Made by a program: the position numbers and the translations under genes. The notes under the pieces are model-generated. The model saw only the letters and a list, made by a program, of their open reading frames with translations. It had not been told where the DNA came from and ran no database searches. 64,000 bases of DNA from Demequina pelophila (GTDB taxonomy: Bacteria > Actinomycetota > Actinomycetes > Actinomycetales > Demequinaceae): the NCBI RefSeq assembly GCF_000971175.1, contig NZ_BBLY01000007.1, positions 1 to 64,000 on the forward strand, written 5' to 3'. Every line of letters starts with the position of its first letter. Position 1 is the first letter of the stretch. Shown here in pieces: positions 26,646 to 34,253 of this stretch.

Positions 26646-28386
26646 CCCCCAGAACGCGACTGAGCGCCGCAGCGAGCATCGCGCGCCGCTCATTGAAGAA
26701 GCGCTCGAAGTCGTCCGCCGACGACGGGAGCACTGGCAGAAGGTTTCGTGCGCGGTAGGCCTCGAGATCCGACCCCGTAGCGAAATACGAGCCGGCCCAG
26801 GACGCCGGATCGGAATCAGACTTCGAGATGTTCAGCAGGCCCTCCAACAGTTGCAGGTTGGGAAGTTGATCTCTCATGGCCTCGACTCGAGCCAAGTCTT
26901 GCTCGGGGACGCCCGCCGACCTCAACGCCTTTCGCGACAGCAGCGCAGCCGGGTAGACGTGGTCAACGTGGTGGACGTTGCGGGTATCGACGTGGTCGAA
27001 GATGGTGGCCAACAAGGCGAAAGTGCCGCGGGATCCATAGTTGCGGGCAAGCAGCTCCTCGATTCGGTCAGGCGTGGCCTGAAGCGGCTTGCCCCGAGCC
27101 GCCATGCGGCGCTCAAGTTCGGCGACCGGGAATTCGCGGTCGCCATGGGTCCGAAGCCCGTCGCGAAGGTCTCGCAGCAGCGAGTCGAGCCCGGAGCCCC
27201 AAACGCCAGAGGCCACGAGAGATCTCAGGACCCAACGCTTCATCGCGAGGCGATCGCCACTCTCTGCAGGCGCTTCGCGGTACTTCTGAGTGAGGCCTCG
27301 ACGGTGGACGTAGTACGCGAGTGGAATGAGCACGCTATCGGCGGTAAGTGTCGACTCCGAGAGCCCAAAGTCAGCTAGCAGCCCTGTTGCCACTTCGAGA
27401 GACTCGGCGATGCGGTCCCAATGCTCGTCAAGGAGCGCCATGTTCTCAGCCGTGAAGTTCTTGACCTTGAAGCTGAAGTCCGAGACGTCGGCGAGGAGCA
27501 ATCCGGCCTTCAGCACCAAGTCCTTGCTGATGTTGAACCCGGGATCCGTGGCATTGAGACGGTCGACGAGCCCGTGAACGGCCTCCCGAGCGTCGCGCTC
27601 CTTCCACTGCGCCGTCGCCACCGACAGCAAGAGGTCGCTGTACGACAAGACGGTGCCGCCTGAGTTGACGCGAATGAATATGTCCAGCACTCGCTCGATG
27701 TCTTGCTCGGTCTCCTGGTAGAAGTTCACGAGGTTGTCGCCATGAAGGACCTGCCAAAGCTGACCAAGTCGCTTGCCAACCATCTGTTCGTTTCCGAGGC
27801 CAGCCTGCGACGCCAGCCCAAACACGTCGAAGGGCTGTTCCGCTTCGTAGACCCGATGAACGGGGAACCAGTACCGCCGCTCGGACTCGTCCATCGCAGC
27901 GAGCGCCTCGCTCGTATGGAATCGGAAGTCGTATACGAGGCCATCGTCGTTGTGTTCGGCCTCGCGTCCTGCATGGAGGTAGAGCCTCCGTGCGGGATAG
28001 GCGCCTGGATCTCCGTAGCGGCCCCACTTGCGCCGAGAGGCGTAGGAACCCCGAAGTCCGATGTTGAGCGAGGTGAGCCTCTGCTGTCCGTCCAGGACCG
28101 CGACGGCCGACTGGCCCGCGACAACGTCGACACCGGGATTGTGCCGGTTCGTGAGTTCATTGTAGTCCTTCATGAACCCGTAGAACCGGAACTGCCGAAC
28201 GGTATCGGGCTCCACCTTCCAGGACAGGAAACTGCCGATCGGGTAGCCGCGCATGAGGGAGTCGAATAGACGCGTGATCTGTCCTGGCTTCCAGACGTAT
28301 TCACGCTGGATTGCGGGAAGAATCAACTCCTGCTTTTGGATCATGGTCAGCGTGGACGCGATGGTTGTCGTCGGCAGGTAGCCCAT
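26629..28386 (-). CDS. GmrSD-like DUF262/DUF1524 protein
   Basis: A 585-residue protein. Its N-terminal DUF262 domain has ILPAIQREYVWKPGQI (residues about 22-37) and the nucleotide-binding signature DGQQRLTSL (99-107). The C-terminal DUF1524 HNH-type region near residue 470 keeps the Asp-His pair (HHVDHVYP), followed by an Asn-rich stretch (NLQLLEGLLNISK). This order is that of single-chain GmrSD/BrxU-type type IV enzymes, which cut DNA carrying modified bases such as glucosylated hydroxymethylcytosine. The gene is convergent with the DISARM-like operon and has visibly lower GC than it. A TAGAAT box just upstream of the ATG suggests a leaderless transcript. Family assignment is firm; the target modification is unknown. 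Confidence 0.9.
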   Translation of the reverse strand: MGYLPTTTIASTLTMIQKQELILPAIQREYVWKPGQITRLFDSLMRGYPIGSFLSWKVEPDTVRQFRFYGFMKDYNELTNRHNPGVDVVAGQSAVAVLDGQQRLTSLNIGLRGSYASRRKWGRYGDPGAYPARRLYLHAGREAEHNDDGLVYDFRFHTSEALAAMDESERRYWFPVHRVYEAEQPFDVFGLASQAGLGNEQMVGKRLGQLWQVLHGDNLVNFYQETEQDIERVLDIFIRVNSGGTVLSYSDLLLSVATAQWKERDAREAVHGLVDRLNATDPGFNISKDLVLKAGLLLADVSDFSFKVKNFTAENMALLDEHWDRIAESLEVATGLLADFGLSESTLTADSVLIPLAYYVHRRGLTQKYREAPAESGDRLAMKRWVLRSLVASGVWGSGLDSLLRDLRDGLRTHGDREFPVAELERRMAARGKPLQATPDRIEELLARNYGSRGTFALLATIFDHVDTRNVHHVDHVYPAALLSRKALRSAGVPEQDLARVEAMRDQLPNLQLLEGLLNISKSDSDPASWAGSYFATGSDLEAYRARNLLPVLPSSADDFERFFNERRAMLAAALSRVLGAVESH

Positions 28387-28394
28387 GAGGGGCG

Positions 28395-28400
28395 ATTCTA
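28395..28400 (-). promoter_or_regulatory. -10 element of the GmrSD-like gene (leaderless start)
   Basis: On the minus strand TAGAAT (five of six matches to TATAAT) ends eight bases before the ATG at 28386, and no Shine-Dalgarno sequence lies between. This spacing would place the transcription start at or next to the ATG. No convincing -35 box was found. Confidence 0.5.
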
Positions 28401-28524
28401 CTTCACTTGGTCGAACGCAATAGCGATGGCGGGGCTGCTCAGGCTTTGGTGGACACCGTGGTGTGGCCGGGGATCGGCCCCGTCTAGCTTCCCCAAGGCT
28501 GGCGCTAAACGCAGAGAAGCCCCG

Positions 28525-28752
28525 ATGAGAAGACCCGGATGTCCCGGCCGGGTTCCGGCGTCGAGCGCTTGGCCCGCTCGCGGAGTAGACGCCGGGGATA
28601 GCCCATCGTCATCAGGTCCGTTTGATGAGTCGACGCCGCGCGAACGTATTCGCGAGCAGTATTTCGCGTTCCTCGACGCGCGGGCGCAGATGTTGGACGA
28701 GCACATGCGCGCGCGTACCGGATCGGCTCTGGTCGGCACTCACAAGCACTAG
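28525..28752 (+). CDS. Doubtful small protein or gene remnant
   Basis: A 75-codon frame starting at ATG 28525 with a weak AGAGAAG upstream. The first half is low-complexity Pro/Ser/Gly/Arg. The second half (residues about 36-75), beginning TPRERIREQYFAFLDARAQM, is a convincing amphipathic helix. It could be the surviving end of a larger gene. No family is recognised. Confidence 0.28.
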   Translation: MRRPGCPGRVPASSAWPARGVDAGDSPSSSGPFDESTPRERIREQYFAFLDARAQMLDEHMRARTGSALVGTHKH

Positions 28753-28774
28753 CGAGCTGGGAGGGCTGGTCCGT

Positions 28775-28806
28775 CGAACCTCCGGGACGTCCATCCCGGA
28801 GGTTCG
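28775..28806. terminator. Perfect 13-bp hairpin between convergent frames
   Basis: CGAACCTCCGGGA (28775-28787) and TCCCGGAGGTTCG (28794-28806) form a perfect inverted repeat with the loop CGTCCA. It lies 13 bases beyond the stop of the minus-strand PH-like gene, so it is a likely terminator that could act in both directions. Confidence 0.75.
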
Positions 28807-28819
28807 CGGCGGCGCCGCC

Positions 28820-30415
28820 CTACTCAACCAGCGACGTGGACCATCCGGACTCGAGTTGGGGTAGCGCGAGACCAGACGGCAGATGCTTGCCAAGCGAGTT
28901 CTTCTCCTCGCTCGGCATCGAGATTCGGCTCTGCACCAACGCAAGGAACGCGAGCACCCCGCCGGCCGCGACAATCGACTGCGGAAACTCCCACACGAGA
29001 TTGCGATCCTTGGTGATCACGTCGACGTCGATGCGCTCCTTGGGCGGAGCGTCGTGGAGCCTCACATATCGCACGTCGCCATTGCCGATCTCGTGCTCGA
29101 AACTCCCGTACTTGTCGAAGTCACCGCGCTTGGCCACAAGAATTCGCTCGTCGGTGATGGCGATCAACGAGTCCCCGGTATCCCGCTCCCGGCCCTGCAC
29201 CAGTTCCTTCGCATACGCAATCGCTTCGAGCTTCTCCCCTCGCCGCAGGGACCACCCGATCACCGGCAGGACGTGGTCAGCGATCGGCTCCGACCCAACG
29301 CAGGCTGTCGTGGGCATCTTCGCCTCTACCTTGGGCTCACCCAAGTGCGCACCCAGTTGCTCCAGCACGTCGACAAGTCGACCTGCAATCTGTGCCGCCG
29401 CTTTTGCGTCGCTGCCCTTTCCGAAGATCGGGAGTGTGCGGCCGCCTGGGAGCGCCGCGATGATGCTGACCTCGCGATGCACGTCGTCAAGGAGTTCGCC
29501 AAGGGTCTGCACCGAGCGGTCGAATTCCGCACGGGCTTCAGCCACGAGTCGCTCGACGAGCGCGCCGTTGGTGCCGTCGGGGTCTGGCCTGCCCCGCACG
29601 TTGCTGACGCGCAGAGCCTGGTACTGAAACCATGCGTTGTGCGCGACGATCAGCGAGTGTGCGTCGTGCGCGAGCGCCTGGCCACTGTTTTGCAGGTAGT
29701 CGCGGCGCTTCTGGTGATCACGGGTCGACTTGAGGAACTCCGCGTGGCCAGCGACCAGTGTCTTGAAGAGATCTCGCTGCGTCTCGAGTTCCGCCTCCTT
29801 GCCCCTGATGTTCTCCCAGACCGCGTCACTCGCGGTTCCGACATGCATCGCCTCGTCAACAGCCTTCGAGACAGCACGCTGGAGCCCGTGGAGTTCCGCC
29901 CACTGTTCCGCGCGGATGGTGCCCAGCAGTTCCCGGGTGGCAGCGAGGTTCTGCTCGACCAGGCCGGAAATCTGGTTGAGCTGCATCTGCATCGCGGCCA
30001 TGGCGATGGCTGGTCCGGCCGCGGCCACAATCGAAGCCGTGGTCGCGCCCGCCGCAGGCGCCCACCGCACCTGGGTCGCGAACTTTCCGCTCTGTGCGGT
30101 CAGCACGCCCAAGTTGTACGAGCCATCCTTCACAACGTTGGCACCCGTCGCGAGCGCGCGCATCGTCTCCGGGGCAAGGCGCACCAGCCCCTGGGCTTGC
30201 ATCGCGGCATTCACGCCCTGCGCTGCAACGTTGGCCGCACCAGTCGCCTGTGCGACTGCAGCCCCGATCGCCTGTTGGTCGGATTGCGGGACAAAGGTGA
30301 GCGGAGTGAGTTCAAATCCTTCGGGCGGCACGCCGAACACCAGTGCCGTCCCGGGCGCGATCTCTACAAGGCTGGTCGCGGGCTCGTGGCCCCCAGTCTC
30401 CCTGTCGTCAGCCAT
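28820..30415 (-). CDS. Uncharacterised protein with hydrophobic core, coiled coil and PH-like C-terminal domain
   Basis: A 531-residue protein of unknown function. Residues about 50-115 are Ala/Gly/Gln-rich and partly hydrophobic. Residues about 115-165 hold an Ala/Met-rich segment that could insert in or lie on a membrane. Residues about 165-300 are charged coiled coil. Residues about 395-480 resemble a bacterial PH domain (a strand reading DSLIAITDERILVAKRG, then alternating strands ending with an aromatic segment). I chose ATG 30415, preceded on its strand by AAGGAAAGG; the in-frame extension upstream looks non-coding. It has no close operon partner. A membrane-associated sensor or structural protein is possible; no enzymatic motif is visible. 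Confidence 0.8.
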   Translation of the reverse strand: MADDRETGGHEPATSLVEIAPGTALVFGVPPEGFELTPLTFVPQSDQQAIGAAVAQATGAANVAAQGVNAAMQAQGLVRLAPETMRALATGANVVKDGSYNLGVLTAQSGKFATQVRWAPAAGATTASIVAAAGPAIAMAAMQMQLNQISGLVEQNLAATRELLGTIRAEQWAELHGLQRAVSKAVDEAMHVGTASDAVWENIRGKEAELETQRDLFKTLVAGHAEFLKSTRDHQKRRDYLQNSGQALAHDAHSLIVAHNAWFQYQALRVSNVRGRPDPDGTNGALVERLVAEARAEFDRSVQTLGELLDDVHREVSIIAALPGGRTLPIFGKGSDAKAAAQIAGRLVDVLEQLGAHLGEPKVEAKMPTTACVGSEPIADHVLPVIGWSLRRGEKLEAIAYAKELVQGRERDTGDSLIAITDERILVAKRGDFDKYGSFEHEIGNGDVRYVRLHDAPPKERIDVDVITKDRNLVWEFPQSIVAAGGVLAFLALVQSRISMPSEEKNSLGKHLPSGLALPQLESGWSTSLVE

Positions 30416-30660
30416 GGCTTGTGCCTTTCCTTGCACGGTGGGCGTTTTGAGCCACCCTAGCGTCGGTGACCTCGGTGTCGCGCTGTCCGTGGCACTCGAC
30501 TCTGCGTGAGATTCGCCACGGGACTTGACCTCCCAGCCGTGCGGCCGCAACCGATCGATATCAGTACGCATGTGCCGGGGTGCGCGTCAGCGCGTCACTC
30601 AACAAGGATGACAGTCGCGACCCACCGCGACGGCCGATGCGCACGTGAGATCCGCCACGC

Positions 30661-30680
30661 GGCCGCCTGCTCAGGCGGCC
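30661..30680 (-). terminator. Perfect 8-bp hairpin at the ADP-ribosylglycohydrolase stop codon
   Basis: GGCCGCCT (30661-30668) pairs with AGGCGGCC (30673-30680). The loop GCTC holds two of the three bases of the minus-strand TGA stop (30671-30673). No U-run follows. Confidence 0.6.
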
Positions 30681-31666
30681 TCACCCCCGCGCACCGCGGC
30701 CTCCGCCAGCGCCACCAACTCCTCCGCTCCGAGCCCGAGGTGCCCGTGCACCAGCTCGCGCCAACCCGCCGGGATCGCCTCGACCCCGCACAGCGCCCCC
30801 GCGAGCGCGCCGGCGATCGCCGCGACCGTGTCCGTGTCGTTGTGGATCCGCACGCACTCCTCGACCACCCGGAGGAACGCCTCGGCCGTGTGCGTCGCCG
30901 GGTCGTCGAGCGCGATCCCGGCGGCACAGATCGCGGCATACGCGGCCTGGACGGCGTGGACCACCCAGCCGTTGGCGTCGAACGAGTCCGGATCCGCGCC
31001 GTCTGCCTCCGCGAGCAACGCACCCCAGCGCGCGCCGGCCTCTTCGCCTACCGCGGCCAGCGCATCGTCCAGGCGCACCCGCCCGTCGCGGACGGCCAGG
31101 TGGATCAGCACGCTCCACAGGGCGGCGCCGTCGCGAGCATCGGCCTCCCAGTGCGTGAGCGCGGCGATGCCGCGCGCGGCCGCCACGACTCGCGCGACCC
31201 CGTCCGCCTCACCCAGATACGCGAGCCCCACCGGGCCTGTCCTCATGACCGAGCCGTTGCCGGCGCTGCGCCCCTTGCTCTCGTGGACGGCGAGGGCGGA
31301 GTCACGGGCGGCCGCCGCATCGTCCCCCCGCATCCCCCGGAACACCTCCGAGGTCTGGATGCCCACGTCCTTGGCGTCGCGTGCCCAGTCGCGCCAATCG
31401 CGAACAACGCGGTCCTGCGCCTCGGTGCCGGCGAGGTCGAGCCCGTCGGCGGCGGCGCGGAGGATCGGGACGGCCATGGCGGTGTCGTCGGTCCACTCCC
31501 CCGGCTCCCAGGTGTGGCTGCCCACCATGTCCGCGGCGGTTCCGGCGAGCGTCAGGTGGGGACGCGCGGGGCCGAACTCGTACGGCGCTCCCACCGCATC
31601 TGCGACGGCGGAGCCAAGAATGGCGCCGGCGGCGCGGCGGGTCAGGTCGACGGTGCTCGCGGTCAT
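30671..31666 (-). CDS. ADP-ribosylglycohydrolase family protein (DraG-like)
   Basis: A 331-residue enzyme predicted to remove ADP-ribose from proteins or nucleic acids, or to hydrolyse related ADP-ribosyl compounds. The family metal site is intact: the GEWTDDTA motif (T59, D60, D61) and HNDTDT near the end (N276, D277, D279). GSVMRTGPVGL lies at about 136-146. Length is normal for the family. ATG 31666 is chosen because AAGGGG lies just upstream on its strand. It is divergent from an NrtR-like ADP-ribose-sensing regulator across a short shared operator region, so it is very probably controlled by that regulator. Family and active site are clear; substrate is unknown. Confidence 0.93.
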   Translation of the reverse strand: MTASTVDLTRRAAGAILGSAVADAVGAPYEFGPARPHLTLAGTAADMVGSHTWEPGEWTDDTAMAVPILRAAADGLDLAGTEAQDRVVRDWRDWARDAKDVGIQTSEVFRGMRGDDAAAARDSALAVHESKGRSAGNGSVMRTGPVGLAYLGEADGVARVVAAARGIAALTHWEADARDGAALWSVLIHLAVRDGRVRLDDALAAVGEEAGARWGALLAEADGADPDSFDANGWVVHAVQAAYAAICAAGIALDDPATHTAEAFLRVVEECVRIHNDTDTVAAIAGALAGALCGVEAIPAGWRELVHGHLGLGAEELVALAEAAVRGGEAA

Positions 31667-31690
31667 GGAAGTCCCCTTCGATCGAAAGAT

Positions 31691-31737
31691 AGCGCACAAT
31701 CGCGCCAATTGACATGTTAGCGCAATCTTGCGATATT
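31691..31737 (+). promoter_or_regulatory. Rightward promoter with duplicated operator, shared by divergent genes
   Basis: TTGACA (31709-31714) and GATATT (31732-31737) form a -35/-10 pair with 17-bp spacing. This puts transcription start at about 31744, the GTG of the NrtR-like gene, so the mRNA is probably leaderless. Two related sites, AGCGCACAATCGCGC (31691-31705) and AGCGCAATCTTGCGA (31719-31733), occur here. The second contains the perfect palindrome CGCAA-TC-TTGCG inside the spacer. Both look like binding sites for the adjacent regulator. Confidence 0.65.
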
Positions 31738-31743
31738 GAGGCC

Positions 31744-32403
31744 GTGACCGAGTATCGCGACTCCGCCGGCAAGACGCTGACCGACTACCCGCGCCCCTCC
31801 ATCGCGGTCGACACCGCGGTGCTGACCGTGGTCGACGGCACGCTCACCGTCGTCCTGGTCGAGGACGGCCGGGACGACGCGGCGGGCACGCGCCGCCTAC
31901 CCGGCACCTTCCTCCACCCCGGCGAGACCCTGGCCGATGCGGTGCGCCGCTCCCTCGCGGACAAGGCCGGGCTGGGCGGACTCGCCCCCAAGCAGCTCCA
32001 CGTGTTCGACGCGCTCGACCGCGACGACCGCGGCTGGGTGCTCTCGGTCGCCCACCTCGTCGCAGTGCCGGTCGGCTCGTTGGGCGAGCCGCGCATCGTC
32101 CCGGTGGCCGAGGTCGGGCCGCTGGCGTACGACCACGCGGAAATCCTGGCGCTGGCGGTCGCGCGGCTGCGCGCGGACTACGCGTCGCGGCCGGACCCGT
32201 GGGGGCTGCTCGGGGACTCGCCGTTCACGCTGCTGGAGCTCGAGCGGCTGCACCGTGCCGTCGATCCCGGCCGACGCGAGTCGAAGGACACGTTCCGCCG
32301 GCTCATGGAGCCGCAGCTGACCGATACGGGCGAGACGCGGTCCGGGACGGTCGGGAAGCCTGCCAGACTCTTCATCCACCCCTCACCAGGAGGCCGCTCA
32401 TGA
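31744..32403 (+). CDS. NrtR-like transcriptional regulator (inactive NUDIX plus winged helix)
   Basis: A 219-residue protein. Its NUDIX domain (residues about 17-140) has lost the catalytic REUxEE pattern: in the box after LPGTFLHPGE the key positions are S70, D73 and K74. This is as expected for NrtR-type sensors, which bind ADP-ribose-like ligands without cleaving them. The C-terminal part (about 145-215) has the winged-helix pattern FTLLELERLHRAV, then a FRRLM segment. GTG 31744 is chosen because it coincides with the start predicted from the promoter; an in-frame ATG 30 bases upstream would lie inside the -35 box. It likely represses itself and the divergent ADP-ribosylglycohydrolase. It overlaps the next gene by four bases. 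Confidence 0.85.
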   Translation: MTEYRDSAGKTLTDYPRPSIAVDTAVLTVVDGTLTVVLVEDGRDDAAGTRRLPGTFLHPGETLADAVRRSLADKAGLGGLAPKQLHVFDALDRDDRGWVLSVAHLVAVPVGSLGEPRIVPVAEVGPLAYDHAEILALAVARLRADYASRPDPWGLLGDSPFTLLELERLHRAVDPGRRESKDTFRRLMEPQLTDTGETRSGTVGKPARLFIHPSPGGRS

Positions 32404-32999
32404 CCGACCCTCACGACTACCTCGCTGCCAAGTCTCGCCAGTACACCTGTGGCTCTTGCGGCTGGACAGGGCTCGGTGGAGATCTGGCGGTCATTGAGGC
32501 GTTCGCGGAGCTCGCCGAGTATGGGTGCCCCCGCTGCGACAGCAAGGTCGCGGTGCTGGCATTCCCCCTCAGGAGCGAGATCGAGGCCGCGGCCGACCGC
32601 GGAGACAAGGCGGCTTGGTCCATGCTCCGGCGAGCCGCTGACGCGGACGCACACGCAGCCCGTGTCAAAGCCTCACGGGAGCGGCCGCTCCAGCTGCCCG
32701 ACCCAACCGAGGGCCACGGAGTGCACGCGTCCCTCGAGTTGGAACAGCAGGCAAACCACGATGCAATGCTCGTGCTGCTCGTCAACGGCGTCGAGGTCCG
32801 GCGCGAGGTCGCCGCATTTGAGAGCACCGAGCCGGCGCACCGCCTGCTGCAGGCACTGAAGGACCACTACGGCAACGACCTGCTCTCCTTCGACCCGTGG
32901 CCGGCGACGCTCTACCTCCTCGGAGACCGCCTGAACGGAGCCTCCGAACTCGAGAAGATGGTCGCCGACCTGCCGCAACGCGACGGTGGCCGGCGGTAG
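32400..32999 (+). CDS. Zinc-ribbon protein of unknown function
   Basis: A 199-residue protein whose ATG overlaps the stop of the NrtR-like gene by four bases, so it is in the same transcript. Residues about 17-55 contain two Cys-x2-Cys pairs (YTCGSCGW and GCPRCDS), a small zinc ribbon. The middle is charged and helical (about 65-100). The C-terminal third is a mixed alpha/beta domain beginning near NHDAMLVLLVNG. No catalytic motif is recognised. Co-transcription with an ADP-ribose regulator hints at a link to NAD or ADP-ribose metabolism, but this is only context. Confidence 0.78.
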   Translation: MTDPHDYLAAKSRQYTCGSCGWTGLGGDLAVIEAFAELAEYGCPRCDSKVAVLAFPLRSEIEAAADRGDKAAWSMLRRAADADAHAARVKASRERPLQLPDPTEGHGVHASLELEQQANHDAMLVLLVNGVEVRREVAAFESTEPAHRLLQALKDHYGNDLLSFDPWPATLYLLGDRLNGASELEKMVADLPQRDGGRR

Positions 33000-33017
33000 G
33001 CCAATCGGCCTCGCCGG
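32990..33017 (+). terminator. Hairpin across the zinc-ribbon gene stop codon
   Basis: CCGGCG (32990-32995) pairs with CGCCGG (33012-33017), and AGGCC (32998-33002) with GGCCT (33007-33011). There is a 2-base bulge and the loop AATC. The TAG stop spans the bulge and inner stem. No U-run. Confidence 0.55.
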
Positions 33018-33143
33018 TGCGGCGGTTCGGTTGCCTGCTCACGCAGGTGTAGACCAGCGTGCAACATGGCCCTGCACGCACCAGGGCGCTGCAAGCCGCT
33101 GGCGTCCTCGCGGTCGTGGACGCCCCGGTGGACTCACCGGGCA

Positions 33144-33183
33144 TTGACGCATGTGCCGGGCGCGTCTGTACTAGAGACGTACA
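33144..33183 (+). promoter_or_regulatory. Promoter and operator of the DUF1778 antitoxin gene
   Basis: TTGACG (33144-33149) and TGTACT (33167-33172) are a -35/-10 pair with 17-bp spacing. Two nested inverted repeats overlap the -10: CGTCT-GTACTAG-AGACG (33163-33179) and TGTAC with GTACA (33167-33171 and 33179-33183). They are suited to autorepression by the ribbon-helix-helix antitoxin. Confidence 0.6.
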
Positions 33184-33205
33184 TCATGCCCATAGGAGGA
33201 CCTCC

Positions 33206-33484
33206 ATGGCCGAGACGAAGGCGCGCATCAACATGCGGGTGAGCGAGCAGAACCTCGCGATCATCCGGGACGCGGCCGCAGCGAACGGCCAGGACATGAC
33301 GTCCTTCGTGCTCGGCGCGGCGCTCGAGCGAGCCCGCGCGGTGCTGATCGAGTCCCACGTCATTCGGATCACCCCAGCCGAGATGGAGCGTCTCGAATCG
33401 GCCCTCGACGCGGAGCCGCGGGAGATCCCCGCGTTGCGGGAGCTGCTGAGCCGGCCGGCGATCGCGGTCGGACCGCGACCGTGA
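33206..33484 (+). CDS. DUF1778 (TacA-like) ribbon-helix-helix antitoxin
   Basis: A 92-residue protein. The N-terminal ribbon-helix-helix is clear (ARINMRVSEQNLAIIRDAAA, residues about 6-25, then NGQDMTSFVLGAALERA). A C-terminal toxin-binding tail follows with the family-like segment ITPAEMERLESAL. DUF1778 proteins bind their own promoter and neutralise GNAT acetyltransferase toxins. AGGAGG lies eight bases upstream of the ATG. The frame that follows overlaps by four bases in the place where the toxin should be, but does not look like a GNAT enzyme, so the antitoxin may be orphaned. Family identity is strong. Confidence 0.88.
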   Translation: MAETKARINMRVSEQNLAIIRDAAAANGQDMTSFVLGAALERARAVLIESHVIRITPAEMERLESALDAEPREIPALRELLSRPAIAVGPRP

Positions 33485-33750
33485 CGCGGCGATGGCCGTG
33501 GGGACGAGCGGCTTCACATGCAGAGGCGCCGGAGACGATTGAGCGCAAGGACTTCGTCATCGCGCCGGTGCAGTACTACGCGGCTCGCGCCCGCGTGAAG
33601 GCCGATCGCATCCTCGGCTACGAGATCCCGATAAACGTCCTCGCCGCCGCCTCCGCCCGCCCCGACAAGCCAGTCAATTTCGATCACGGCGACGTCCACC
33701 TGGTGGTTCGGGTGGTGAGAGACGGCGCGACGGAGAGCACGGGGGCCTGA
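33481..33750 (+). CDS. Small hypothetical protein in the toxin position
   Basis: An 89-codon frame starting at GTG 33481, overlapping the antitoxin stop by four bases. Residues about 20-75 read as a plausible globular protein (FVIAPVQYYAARARVKADR, then a Leu/Ile/Val-rich segment). It lacks the acetyl-CoA loop Q/R-x-x-G-x-G/A of GNAT toxins and is about half their length. It may be an unrelated small protein, a very diverged toxin, or a remnant after deletion. Confidence 0.5.
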   Translation: MTRRWPWGRAASHAEAPETIERKDFVIAPVQYYAARARVKADRILGYEIPINVLAAASARPDKPVNFDHGDVHLVVRVVRDGATESTGA

Positions 33751-34194
33751 CAACGGTCGGTCCGAGGAAAGCAGACAGCCTTCACAAAAACCTAGATCGA
33801 GCGAGCAGCTTTCGCGCGACCGAGGCGCGTGAAGGGACGGGCGCCTTGCCGAGCGAGCGCCACCGGCCATCCCCCGGCCTCGCTCGATCACCGCATCGTC
33901 CCCGATTCCCCCGCCTCCCGGCCGCATCGCCTGCCCACTGAGGGACCACAAACGCGGGAGGCTTTGGCATCCGGTCGGCCGAGCGCCAGTTCAGGGTCTC
34001 GGCAGCGCGCCCGCAAGGGGCTCCGCCATCGCACCGTCAAACCCTGCAGCCGCATCGTCGAGCGACATACTCGGCGCCCCCGACGACGTTCCGAGACGCG
34101 CTCTCGGATGGACCGGTCCTCGACCGACGGGGGGTCGGTCGGCACGCGAGGCGCGAGCGGACCTTGGTACCGCTGTCGCGCCGTTCGCTTCCCC
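33751..34194. other. Intergenic region, about 440 bases, no gene supported
   Basis: The frames present have biased, shadow-like composition and no ribosome-binding sites. A short AT-rich stretch occurs near 33781-33800. One copy of the island-wide GGACGATGC motif (reverse orientation) is present near 33895. The right end leads into the promoter of the SNF2 gene. Confidence 0.45.
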
Positions 34195-34234
34195 TAGAAT
34201 CTTCGAAACTTGAGGCGCATCGTTGCGCATCGTT
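34195..34234 (+). promoter_or_regulatory. -10 box and tandem decamer upstream of the SNF2-HelD pair
   Basis: TAGAAT (34195-34200) is a good -10 element about 50 bases before the proposed GTG start. No clear -35 accompanies it. Directly downstream, GCGCATCGTT is repeated head-to-tail (34215-34224 and 34225-34234), in the predicted 5' untranslated region, and may be a regulator site. Confidence 0.45.
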
Positions 34235-34253
34235 CCTGAGAGGCTCCTTCCAC

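Larger units (their letters stand above)
28387..28774. other. Intergenic stretch, about 390 bases, with at most one doubtful small frame
   Basis: Apart from the GmrSD-like promoter at its left edge and the doubtful small reading frame at 28525-28752, no feature is supported. The right third encodes a protein-like tail, so a decayed gene is possible. Confidence 0.4.

Noticed and set aside
34215-34234. Tandem GCGCATCGTT as a CRISPR-like repeat
   Set aside because: Only two abutting copies with no spacer. Treated as a possible regulator site.
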